The translations under genes were made by a program, and so were the position numbers. The notes under the pieces are model-generated. The model saw only the letters and a program-made list of their open reading frames with translations. It ran no database searches and was not told the origin of the DNA. Below are positions 27,100 through 38,309 of a stretch of DNA of 64,000 nt, one piece after another (the first letter of the stretch is position 1; every line of letters starts with the position of its first letter). This DNA is from Lineus longissimus (Eukaryota > Nemertea > Pilidiophora > Heteronemertea > Lineidae), in assembly GCF_910592395.1 (NCBI RefSeq), contig NC_088317.1, positions 18,214,039 through 18,278,038 on the forward strand, in the 5' to 3' direction.

Positions 27100-29120
27100 T
27101 GAATATTTAAACCGGCCGTTCAGAAATCAGGTAGATCCCATTGCACTTCAACGAAGACAAAAGGGACTTGCATTATTGATAGAATCGTGGAGGACAACTT
27201 CTCCTGTTGAACCAGGGGTGGCAACTTCGTGTTGTTAAAGCTGGGCACGTCAGGACGCCAATGGTAAATATGCATAACGGAGAGGCCCTTAAGTGGATCT
27301 TTAAGTCTTAGGTCATCCTGTTTTATGCAGTATTCAAAGTGGCTGGAGTATCAATCTCCGTAGACGAGATGCTGGTCCCCCACAGAATTATTTCCCAGGC
27401 TAGCCTGGCATCCAATATTCATGGGTGAAGAGAAGAATGTAGTGTTAGGTGACATGCTCAAGGACACAGCGATGGAACTGCAGTGATCCTTCTGATATTC
27501 CGACCCATAACCTAATGATAACGATCCCAGCACTCTAGCAATGGTGCCACTGATCTCCCTTTTGAAATGAGCAAATGTCTTCTTCCTTTACAACGGTTAG
27601 CTCGATCTGCCATCAAACTTTGGATCATTGCCGTATTAAGGTGGCTATAATTGCATCGTTCCCCCAACACCAAATACTTCCGAAACCAGATATTTGTCGA
27701 TTTAAGTGGTCCCTAATCATATTCAGCCAAACCAAATGAAAAGATCACTTCATTGGCCAAATCATGTATTCACCACTTAGTCTCAGGTATTCCCTAATGA
27801 TGATCAACTCCACATCGAATAACCTTACACTAATTTCATTTCCGGGTCCAAAGCCAAATAGTTGCTGGGTACGATGTTGACATCAAGGCCGTTTCCTTCA
27901 GCGCTGAGTACTTATAGTGTACATCACTGCCGTTGCTATTTGCACCAATTATGCCTGCTGGTTATTCTGACAGCCGCCGGGGTTCAAGGCCACAGCTTAC
28001 AGCATACTAGCAACTATGTAACAGTGATGAGGAAGTAACGAAGTAACGAAGTAACGAAGTACTTGTACCTGCCCCAACGTCCAGTTATATGAACATCCCG
28101 TCCCGATTCCAGATTCCTGCAATTTGGCCAAATCCCACCTTAACTACTGCTCATCTAAAGCCCGCTACAATAAGGGTTCTATGCATATTCCCGACAGTAA
28201 TTTTGAGTTTAACAACCTGAAAAGAACCCCTCTGTGTTGAGAGCTCCTACATTATACACACCAACTGTGGATCGATAGCTTGCAACTGGCAACTGGTATG
28301 GATCCGCTGGACCAGTGAGAAGTATAGTTTTAAACTAAGTTGGTGCAATATGGTCCTAGTGCTGCCATCTGTGATATTTATCATCAATGAACACTAACCG
28401 TTGCTAAAATCTCAAACCAAACCACGCAGCTCATTCAGAAATAGCGTATTATGAATGAAATTACAGCTTATTCCAGACGTATCCTTCTTCGAAATTTTAA
28501 TATACAGGAATATAACCATCTGATTCGACCACAATTGATGTCTAGAAGTCTAAACAATAATCAATATTGCCAAGCTATATCAAAGTAAATTCCACAGATT
28601 AAAATCAATAGGTCGATTTATGGATTCGCGATAAAAACAAATTTGCTCGAGATTTACGGCGAGAAAAATCCATCGAAGGCAATCTAGTGAAATAGAACAC
28701 TTCTGATTTCGATGCTGGAAATAATCGATTCAATTCAACCATTCATGAATACACATTTATACTCGGATCCGATTTGATTGGATAGGATTTCGACGAGAGG
28801 GATTGATCTTTTTTCGGGGGCCGGGATGAGCTGAAAATCTACGTCGAGATTCCCGATAGACACCATCATCCTAACAGGGTTCGTGATGAGCCTTGATTTG
28901 TATTGGGACTTAGCTGAAATTACTTCATTACAAATTGGGACAGGGTCTTTTTTGTAATTAGGCTGATCTTGCCAAAAGCACCCCCTCCTCGGCGGTGGAG
29001 GCGATCAAGGTGGTGGCGCTCTTAGCATGATGCTACTGCAGAAAGGTCCCCTTCAAATGTACGCCATTGTATTGTATTCAACAGATAGGCAAAGAACTGT
29101 TGCTGCTGTTTTTAAATTTT
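27100..29120. other. Non-coding stretch with a short 8-base tandem
   Basis: No supported gene. GAAGTAAC is repeated about 3.5 times at 28032-28061. The remainder has only short frames without recognisable content. Confidence 0.55.
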
Positions 29121-29124
29121 GACT

Positions 29125-29275
29125 GGAGATCATGGGAGCTCAATTTTTTTCATTACAAACTCTTGTAAACCCACGTGCTGAAGGTCACTCTATCTGTCAC
29201 ATGAGTAAACAGGGACCATCCGGAAATTGAACCCGGGACTTCAGCAGCAGTTGCTGATGTTTCAATTGCACCAAA
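29125..29275 (-). repeat. tRNA-like SINE remnant
   Basis: On the minus strand a clear B-box (CCCGGGTTCAATTTCC) maps to 29222-29237. A weak A-box (TTGGTGCAATTGAAAC) lies upstream near 29260-29275. The body then contains CATGTGACAGATAGAGTGACC, with an A-rich end near 29140. The order, head then body then A-rich tail, fits a SINE. The A-box is degenerate, so the call is moderate. An ATC-rich microsatellite follows at 29369-29400 on the plus strand. Confidence 0.45.
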
Positions 29276-29469
29276 TTGATATGGTAGCGAAAAGAACTGC
29301 TTGCTTAAATACATGCTCATGTGAGACAAGAGTTAATGGAACAGGAGAGGTGCATCCAAGACCAAGCAGTCATCACAATCATCATTATCATCATCATTAC
29401 TGTGGTGCGCCTACCCTGCACAGTCAGGTGTCAAGAATTAAATCGACCCCTCCATGCAATTAGGTACCA

Positions 29470-32400
29470 ATCACAATTATGAACGCACCGCTGTGCCGGA
29501 AATATTGTCATCGCCACATCACGTGTGAAATTAAAATTAACCTGGTGCAGTTGTAATGCCAGGGGTAACGTCTGTGGTTATTTGACCTTTGAAGACAGAA
29601 GGTTATGCTCCCTTATCCTCTTGGCCATATTAACCCTTTAGCACGGGGTTAACTAATTTACACAACCAAAAACACCTCTCTCTCAAAAGGCTGCAAAATA
29701 TGACAAATATGGTTCATTATGTTCTTTGATGAACCCTGACATATACATCAGCACCACAGTGTACTGGACACAAAGTGTCTAGTGTTAATCAACAGCCGAG
29801 TGCCGAGCAACTTAACAATTTTAGTGCCGAGCAACCTTAGACCTAGTGTCGAGTTATCCTTCTCTGATCGCCACGATACGACACCAAGACTCGGCAATTA
29901 CATACGCATCCTTGAAGACACTGACATGACTGAGAGCTTTGATTCCACCTGATGAATTTACTCGTGAATCTGCAAGAGACATTCAAGTGGTACTGGGGCA
30001 ATGCACAAAGATTCCAGAATTGAATTTACGCATTTTCTGCTCTCTTCGCCCGCGTTACAAAATTGCCTTGAGCGCTGCTGTAATTGAAAACAAGATTGTA
30101 AAGAGATCATGCATGGATTTTGAGGGAGAGAGCACCGGGTCGCTGGTGTCAAATCTTTATCGCTTTCACACAACCGAATCGTTATCTCACCTAAGATTCA
30201 CCCAACACTTTCATCCCTAAGCCAGGATTTAAAATACATAACTGGCATCAACTTGCAACAACTTGCAACATAATCAGTATGCACAATACGACATAAACGA
30301 CACATTCTATCAGAAATCCATCAAATTGCATGCTTGTATCCCTACCATCAGCAGCTCTTTTAGTAACGGCAACAAGACTTGTCCTACTTTTCGTCGCTAA
30401 GCTGATAATCCCAATGTAATAGAGGGGAAGAAAATGTCAATAGTCCCCTGTAATAATACAGGATAGCCGTCATTCGATATATCTAATCCGTTATCGATGA
30501 GGGAAGATCAATGTCCGAAAAAAATCGGACGAAAGATACTGCCATCTAGTGATGTCTTTCCTGAGAGTGTTCATTGTTTTCTTTATGGTGGGTGGTGTGA
30601 CGGAAAGACTTCCTCTCATCTTTAGTTGAGACTAATGTGACCAATGAGTATGCAATTGTCATTGTTTGACTGGACAGGGGGAAAGTGATGGAAGACATAC
30701 ACTAGTATATCAAAAGTAATTCATCATAGCGTTTTCATGTCGGAGACATGACTGAAAGGTCACCGAAAGTTTTTAGTGTCTTTCTTCAACTTAATCATCA
30801 AAGTCTATATTGGCAAGATTTCGAAATCAGCTTACTTAGCCAGGAAGCTGTCTTATAGATAAGTCTCATTATTGCTTCTTATCATGACATTTTCATCTAC
30901 CAGATCGCCTAAATTACTTATGACAAGTACAGTATGGCTTAGTTTCCTCTTGAACTAGAATCTACACGAGAAGATGACACTCTCCTGGAATACAAATATC
31001 CAATTTCAATCATTTTGACCTCCAGACAATGTCACTAAGGTCTTATAAGCTGTTAGTGAACGCCGACAGGCTTAGCTCTGAACCAAGCTTACGTTCAAAG
31101 TCCAACACGTATGATACTGTTCTAAAGTTCTGAAATGAAGTCGTTAGGATCTTTTAATACCGTTTACACAGGTTTATGTCAGGCAGGAGTGAGATGACAA
31201 GCACGTTGTTCTCAAGTTGAAATCGAGTTTAAAACAATACTTTCATAAAAAGTAAAATTTTCTATTCTATCATATGATTTGTCTCCTACAGCAGTTCAAA
31301 TGCGCTGAACCATTTCTCAACAAGGCAGTATCGGTTATATAATCTATTTAGACAAGATACATTCCCATTTCACGACATCTGTCATGTTAGACGTCCCCAA
31401 AGACAAGGTAATTACATTATCAACAACGTTATCCAAATTCTCTGTCTGTTGAAATCAACAAGCGATGTTAGAGAGCGCAAACAAAGGCAATTGGTTTAGT
31501 GTTTGGTGATGGCTGATTGAGGGTCACAAGGGGGTTGGGATAGTCTAGGATGGTGCGTCAAATGTTAGAGATTGAGTTTGGAAAAGCATTGCGGGAGACG
31601 AAAGAAGCATTGCTTGATGAGAACAAGGGGAAGTCTTGTATCCCTACTAGGTGTGTAGATAATCACTTGTTGCTGTCGCTGTACCGAACAGTCATTTATA
31701 ACTGTTTAGTATAAGGGGTTATTAATAAGAGAAGATAAATTTCATTGATGTAATATTCAACTGCAACCTCACAGTATCAACGTCAGTACATCTTGTAGTC
31801 GATTTAATCCTGATAAAGAAGCCGCTTTTCAATAATAAAAAATCATTCCAGCACTTCTTTTGAACAGGCAAACAAGATTATTGGCTGTCTCAAAGCAGGG
31901 ATGAACTGCGAAATGTTAGTGCTTTGTTGACATGGCTTTTGTCAAACATGGAAATTGCCAAACTTGGTGGAAGTGCTAACTTTGGCACAAATGTATAAAA
32001 TTCAAAAGAAATGATATTACGTCACTTACCTTTGATAATAAGCCACGAGAAAACGGTACATGAAAGTAGAAAACACGGACAGGCATTAGCATTATGATGA
32101 TGCAACATGATGAAAAAATTGTACATAAAAATATAAGATTATGTTGTTGTAAACTGTTATTTATGGGGTATTTTGTGGATGGCTGTTTCTGACATGACAT
32201 CATCTTTTTCCTCTTCTCTGTATCCTCCATTTATTTTAAAGTGATCGAACAATTGCAACAAAGGTAATGCAAACGTAAGTGTTTGTGAAAACATCCCTTT
32301 TAGATTCAGCATCAATTAATTTCCGCCAACGAGACCATTATTCTCCACTTATGAACAGTAATACACCCTCAAGCTTATGTCACAAATACGTAAAAATGTT

Positions 32401-32675
32401 AGTCATGTGAAGATAAAGGTTTTTCAGTATGTGAAAGGTATCAAACCCACCCATAATGGAAGACACTGAAAAAGTCTAAGTCTTGAGTAAAGAATCAATG
32501 AATTGATCTTTAAGCTAACAAAAGCCTGATCTAAGTCAACAGTAGTAGGTTATTATACTGCTGGCACCGGGTGGAACATCTCCTGTCAAACATGACAGAC
32601 ACTAAGCACATAGTCAGTGACAGAAGATCTCTAGTCTAACTCTAACAGCATGGTATTATAGCTTTACCTGCAAGG
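29470..32675. other. Non-coding stretch, no gene seen
   Basis: No supported gene. GTGCCGAGCAAC is repeated with slight variation around 29800-29866. A frame at 29939-30220 is open for 93 codons but lacks splice signals and any domain I recognise. Confidence 0.5.
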
Positions 32676-32680
32676 CAGCT

Positions 32681-32830
32681 AAGGTGACGTAGTGGCTTGG
32701 GTCTCTGTCTCACCGACATGACGTCCCTGGTTCGATCTCCATTGCCATTGCCATTGCCTTGCTCCGCCCAAGTGAGCATCCCAGCCAAAAATGTTGAACA
32801 ACGCCGTCAGGTCTGACGGGTTCGAAACAA
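32681..32830 (+). repeat. tRNA-derived SINE, family with 61334
   Basis: The A-box TGACGTAGTGG lies at 32685-32695 and the B-box GGTTCGATCTC at 32729-32739. Between them is GCTTGGGTCTCTGTCTCACC. The copy at 61334 shares GTGGCTTG, GTCTCT and GTCCCTGGTTC in the same order, so the two look related. A CCATTG microsatellite of just over three units follows at 32739-32758. The acceptor stem is not preserved. Confidence 0.5.
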
Positions 32831-32903
32831 AAGACATGGAAACCACTGCACCTTTTGTTAATAGGTGTATTTCCCACCTCAAATATTTATGTTTCTATTC
32901 TAG

Positions 32904-33187
32904 ACAATATTATGCCACAAATCGATGAAGTTTCATTGACCACCATCATCACTGCTGGAGGAAGCAATGCAACGGCTTCTTCAGGCTTCGATCGATGCAA
33001 CTGGCCTCTTGACTTCTATAACAAATTATCGAAAAACCCTGTCTGTGTCATTCTGGCTGTGCTTGTAGGCCTATTCTTGACAAACCCCAGCAAAAAATAC
33101 CGTCAAATATTAATATTTCTTTACTCTATAGGAGCAACCTCAAGCCAAGTGGTTCCAGTACTCATTCAAGCCGTACAATCGAACTAA
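32904..33187 (+). CDS. Candidate terminal exon, small membrane protein, unrecognised
   Basis: A pyrimidine-rich tract ending in TAG (TTTCTATTCTAG, up to 32903) could be a splice acceptor. The frame then stays open to a stop at 33185-33187. An ATG at 32912 would instead give a 91-residue protein on its own. The product has one N-x-T site (N18 from that ATG). It has a hydrophobic stretch at about residues 43-56 (PVCVILAVLVGLFL), a short KKYR loop, and a second apolar stretch at about 65-88. This suggests a two-pass membrane tail. I recognise no family. Chance is a real alternative, since the frame is only about 95 codons. Confidence 0.25.
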
Positions 33188-33499
33188 CAAATGGACAATT
33201 CTCCGCCAAAATCCATATCCATTGAGGGCCGACTCTGTTTGGAAGACGTACGATATAGCTGCGAGTGAACCACTGACCCAGCAATAATAGAGTCGTGAAT
33301 GTCACATAAATAACGCATGATTTCGGAGGCAAGACCTTGGGTCACCACTAACTAAATATTCTAGTACCGCGCATTGTCTAGAATTGTAACGACCAACCTT
33401 GATCCTTTGCATCGCTTGTTCTTCTTTGGTTAGGTTATGTTGAGAGTACATATTACTGAGGTTCTAATTGTAACTGATGCCGATTAATGCTCCATCCCT

Positions 33500-33655
33500 G
33501 CCTTATGTTGGCAACTCTCTCAAAATGAAATGAATGTCTATTTCAAGGGTGAGAGGCTGTTTTATTTTCCATAGAACAGCCTCCCAGCTCATAAATGGGC
33601 ATTCACTTCACTTTGAAGTTCGAGTCAAAACGGTGGGGCCTATTATCAACCTTTA
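33500..33655. mobile_element. MITE, family M1 copy 2
   Basis: The core reads TATTTTCCATAGAACAGCCTCCC, with ATTCACTTCA and TTTGAAG to its right and GGGGCCTATTATCAACCTTT at the end, as in the copy at 16348-16572. GAGGCTGTT and AACAGCCTC form a nine-pair central hairpin here. The left arm (CTCAAAATGAAATGAATG) faces the right arm (CATTCACTTCACTTTGAAG), but the outer left end is eroded. The left boundary is therefore approximate and may reach 33470. No open frame lies inside. Confidence 0.6.
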
Positions 33656-33699
33656 GCCAATTCATCACGATGCTCTAAAGGGCGTGCCAAGGATTTTCC

Positions 33700-35740
33700 G
33701 TTTGGAGGCAAGATTATGGCAGATGGACTATAACAATATTGGAATGATGATCAAGTTTACTTTGCCTGATACTTGCTTTGTGTCAGGAGAACTCGCATGA
33801 ATACCCAATAATGATATCAAGACCATGTCATAACCTATCGCCCATAACTCGCATGATCTCAAACCGGTCCAAGGGTCAACTATATCATGTATAAAGAGTC
33901 GAGGGTGTCCAGAATTACAATGAGATTTATGAATAGGATAACACGACTTGTGGATTCCGTATGAATAAGTTATACATGTTTGTCCTCGAACCATATCACC
34001 GGACACTGCCTCTGGTAAGCGAATCTTGACAATATGACAAGAATGTACCCATCTACTGGGCACGTTAAAATGTCATTAAGAATTTAACTGTTATGCCCAG
34101 GTTCTATTAGTCACAGTTGAAGAGGAAAGTTGGACTGAGGTTAGCATTAGGGTTGTCTTGAAATACCCCAATTAACAGAGCTGTTAATTGCCAGCTCTGG
34201 CATACGCCATTTCATATTGCAATATTCATGGAATTTGAAGTTTCCCCTTTATCAGCTGCGATTTGTGAACAACCGATTTTGACAGAAACCAAACTACGTG
34301 TATACAGATTGAAAGTCCGTGACTTTCAACTGTCAAATCAGCTACCTCGTCAAGCACCCCTTAACTACCCGTTTCTGCATGAACTATTCAACCTAAATTC
34401 GATGTTCATACTTCGAACTTAGATCGTGGTATTGACTCCAAGCAGCAGTCAGTGACATATCCAGCAGGTTCCCACAACAATATCGATGATATTGTTGAGC
34501 TGTGTTGTTAAAGCAGCTTCTCCCAGATGTCACTTCATGTTCAGTTGAGTGTAAGAGTTTGTTCTCACTGAACCCTCCATCATTTCTACGCAGGCTCATT
34601 AGTGGAACACCAGTTATCGGTGTGTAACACTGGTGGTTTTTTCTCAACATTTCAAAAGGATCTGAATATTTTATATCACATCTGCATAATGAATTCACCA
34701 TGTTGTCAACATCTGTTTAAAGTGATAAATGTGTTTTCCATTATAGATACGTTTTCTTCATGTTAATTTGTAAACAACATTCTGTAAATCATATAGTAAA
34801 TATTGAAATGATGACAAACAATTCAAGTCTACAAATGTAGCTGGGCTTCAATCCGTCAAACTACGTTTGATGTGAATCCATCCCTGGAATTCTGTGTCTA
34901 CGGTGTATTCGTTTGCGACGGATGATTACTGCTGACCTGAAGCCATAGAGTTCAATAGGGTTACTCCTGACCCTCATTCCATGGCGATATTAATCCTGAC
35001 CAAGGTTTATCACCGGTTTTTAGACAGACGGAAGTATAAACATGACAATCTCCGACTGCAAACTCAGTGACAGATGTAGGTCTGAGGCGCGGTTAAGCCC
35101 AGCGATCAAACCGCCAAGAAAGCGGCTGTCAACAACAACGATGCACAGTCAGTGAGCAGTCCTTATCAGTCGCCCATGTCATTTGTAATATGCATCAATC
35201 CAACATCTTATCATTATACCCAATCACGACCACTCTACACAGAGGATTGCTTGAACATATATCGAGAGCACGAAGTGCCTTGCAGCGTATAGATGACAAA
35301 GGTCACATCTAGTGACAATTGTGGTTGATCATGATCAACTATCAAGCAATTCCGAGACACTACTTTATACTGATTATGAGAAAGGACTTTCTGGAGGAGA
35401 GTAATGCCAGCAGTTACTGACCCACTCTCATGGCAAAGGCAATACCAGAGATGATATAATGAGGTGCCATATTTCATGAACGCTATTGGAAATTTGTCAG
35501 GGAGGGAAGCCGATGGGCACGATCATTGAAGAAATGCCACGAGCATACATTGGACATTGGGCGCTGTATGCGCATTAGCAAATGTCACTTTGGCCGAGTG
35601 GAAATGGGGTCTTGTCGCTCCCTTTGGTTAAATCTGCACTTGCTCTCCTGTCTCGAGCAAGTTATTGACCATCAACTATGCAATTAAAATCAAAAGGCAT
35701 GTTAGCCTACACATCTGCTTCCTTTCACCATTATTTTGTC
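33700..35740. other. Non-coding stretch with a perfect hairpin
   Basis: A 10-base perfect stem (CAACAATATC facing GATATTGTTG, loop GAT) lies at 34475-34497. Minus-strand frames of 111 and 102 codons (33728-34063 and 34393-34701) show no domain or splice support. No gene is called. Confidence 0.45.
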
Positions 35741-35744
35741 CTAG

Positions 35745-36096
35745 GAATCATGAAACGAGAGGCAAGTGTCAGGGAAAAGAACAGATCTGGTCACTACAAG
35801 ACAAGCTAGAAGACAGAATCAAATTAGCCTGGCTACCATTATTTCATAAGATACGTACCAAATCTCCTATAAACAGGCCAATTTCAACATGTCCAAATGA
35901 ATGTTCCACATCTGGTTGCAATGCAGAATTCCTGAGGAAGATCTTTCACATACTAGATGAAAATACTTACATTGGAGAGACCACTAAGAATTCCACCAAA
36001 TACATCATTGACGATATGTCTGACCAAATTCAAGAAACTTTATCACATGAATTTCGCAAAATGAACTTATCACAGTACTTCAAGAAGAACTGCTGA
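35745..36096 (+). CDS. Candidate terminal exon, unrecognised charged protein
   Basis: The tract CATTATTTTGTCCTAG ending at 35744 could be a splice acceptor. The frame then runs open for about 117 codons to a TGA at 36094-36096. The product is charged and hydrophilic, with a cysteine cluster (CPNECSTSGC) about 50 residues in and an acidic/amide-rich tail (YIIDDMSDQIQETLSHEF). No membrane segment is visible. The full frame from 35665 is 143 codons, close to the longest expected by chance in a window of this size, so the call stays weak. I recognise no family. Confidence 0.25.
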
Positions 36097-36109
36097 AATA
36101 AAACGGGCA

Positions 36110-36940
36110 TATACTACACCCTCCGACATCTGTCTACGACACCTAGAGTCTGGTCGAACGCGTCCAAGAAACCAACACCAATATCCGACAGGACATTGAT
36201 TACAAGTTAATATTTGAAAAGCAATATTGAGGACATGAGAGTATTAGTCTACACACGATCGATTACAATTTCTTTCTGATTTTTGATGAGAATTGTGTAG
36301 TTATTTCAAACATGAGGTGAGCAAAAAACGCTTTTGGTGGTTTCGCCAATGGCTCCAAGAATGTTAGTGATAACCTTCTTCTTTTTCTTCTTTCTGTTGT
36401 GATCCTCTTGTCCCTGGCATCATGAATATCATCACAATGTAAAATGCTCTTCTTTAAATCGTTGGTAATATATTTGTGAAACCTTGAGAAACGACAGTTT
36501 TGCCAATAAGACATTTACATTACAATCTGATGTTGGGTATCTTTTCCAATACAACGGTTAAGAGGAAAAACGTCTTTGAAGTCTTAAGGTTGATTTTATT
36601 GGCATGAGACGTGTAGAAAAAGATAAACGCAAGGTCTTTTTGTAACTCTTTATTTGGTTGAATATGACGATAAAACAATAATACAAGACTGTGTTGTCAA
36701 ATTAACCAAAAAGAATCGTTATTGTGTTGAACTTGTTCAAAGCTTTGTAAAACAATATAATATCATCGCTTTTATTAGAGACCTTGGAGCGAATAGCTGG
36801 CAACCTGGTATGTGGCTTTTCTGCAAAGTATGGGTGGGGAGAATAGGCAGTTTTTGTATTCTTCCTTTCAAGCTACATGTGGGCTTGAGTGAAAAGATAT
36901 GGAGTAAAAAGAGTAAGACACGAAAGGACAACTGCAGCCA
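36110..36940. other. Non-coding stretch, no gene seen
   Basis: AT-rich, with overlapping frames on both strands (for example 36654-36944 plus, 36737-36961 minus) that are mutually exclusive and lack domain content. Confidence 0.5.
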
Positions 36941-36945
36941 ATAGC

Positions 36946-37030
36946 CATAGGTTTTCTTCAAGCAGTATGTTTTCTTTTAGCGGTAGGTTTGTTTTTGGCT
37001 GTAGGTTTTCTTTTAACCTTGGATTTCTTT
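36946..37030. repeat. Degenerate short tandem, TAGGTTTTCTTT type
   Basis: Variants of GTAGGTTTTCTTTTA recur about four times with irregular spacing of roughly 20-25 bases. It is a low-complexity pyrimidine-rich array with no sign of function. Confidence 0.5.
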
Positions 37031-37129
37031 CATCAGAATATGAACCTGTGACATACCTGACTCAGCAAGCTTGTATGCTCCTTCAAAAACACCTCCAAAT
37101 ATTTCGATCTTCAAACCTCTTCAGTTAAC

Positions 37130-38050
37130 ACAGCTAGTTTGAACAGTAATAGGTACAGCACTAGTGCAAGCACCAGTGTCCTCAGTTCGGTGCTAATCGT
37201 ATGGAAATTGCCTCGTGTTCTTTTAACCATGTTAGCTGTAACGCAATCTTGGTGACAGCTAATTCCTTTCTGCAATCCCACATCTGCCTTCTGAGGAACA
37301 TTAATCTTCCAATGCAAACTTTTGTTTACGCCTTTAGTGTCTGCAGCAAATATCATCAGTATTTCTTGAGATCAAAGCATGAGCAAAATCTCATTTTTTA
37401 TTTTAAATATCAGATAGTAGTAATTATCATTGGTGATGATCCCATGTGGAATACATCCAGTGATGCTCGTTTAAAATCTTGGGAATATCTGCTCCGATGT
37501 GAGGTCAAAGGTGAACAGTTTTGGAAGTCCAACAAAATGATATCCACGAAAGACAATACCACCTTTTGATTCGACCAGCCTAATCAAAACGCATCATATT
37601 AATATGCATTTCTGGACCAGATTCCTTTACACATAAACTACAAACAAATTGTCATTTTCTCTTCTGATACTGTCCAAAACAATACCTTTATGACAAATGT
37701 GACTTATCTGGCACCATCTTCTGTAATTATAACACATGATTCATCTCAAGTCATCCAGAGCTCGTCACCAAGACCTTTCTAAGTTAATTGCCTAGAACTC
37801 TTTTCAATAACCACAAATGCTACTATATCTTCTTCTGATTGTTTATGTATGGCTATTATACATATAGCATAACTGTAATGGTCTCATCTCTTCCGCAATA
37901 TCATTTTCTCTTGTACCCTGCTAATCGTATGGAGATTGCTACTATCTCAACCAATCGTCTCTAATCTGCTTGAAAGTGGCGCATCGCAGCAGAGCAACTT
38001 TGGTGATTTGTCATCGAGCGATTTGTAACATGACAAAATATGCATTGAAA
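37130..38050. other. Non-coding stretch, short direct repeat
   Basis: GCTAATCGTATGGARATTGC occurs near 37193 and again near 37920, about 730 bases apart, with one mismatch. The 122-codon plus frame at 37201-37569 starts inside the first copy, but I see no domain in it. No gene is called. Confidence 0.4.
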
Positions 38051-38053
38051 AGC

Positions 38054-38300
38054 GAATGAAATATGCAGTTAGCGATTTAACTACAGTAAATGGTATTGCC
38101 ATTGAATGAAATATGCAATAGACTATCGTACTACAGTATAACGGTATTGCCATTGCATGAAATATGCAATAGACTATCGTACTACAGTATAACAGTATTG
38201 CCATTGAATGAAATATGCAATAGACTATCGTACTAATTATGGTATTGCTATTGAATGATGTACGTGATGACCTATCAAACTACAATAATATGGTATTGCC
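38054..38300. repeat. Minisatellite, 51-base unit, five copies
   Basis: Units starting GAATGAAATATGCAATAGAC begin at 38054, 38104, 38155, 38206 and 38253, giving periods of 50, 51, 51 and 47. Each ends with TATTGCCATT or a close variant. The middle three units are nearly identical; the outer ones are diverged, as expected for an array homogenised from its centre. The 51-base period keeps a minus-strand frame open (37947-38204) with a 17-residue repeat. I attribute that to the period, not to coding. Confidence 0.85.
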
Positions 38301-38309
38301 ATAGCATTT

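Noticed and set aside
33728-34063. 111-codon minus-strand gene.
   Set aside because: Composition and length are within chance and no family is recognised.
36654-37569. Plus-strand frames of 96 and 122 codons.
   Set aside because: No domain, no splice sites, and other frames overlap on the opposite strand.
37947-38204. Protein with 17-residue repeats on the minus strand.
   Set aside because: The frame is open only because the 51-base minisatellite period is a multiple of three; the product is not protein-like.
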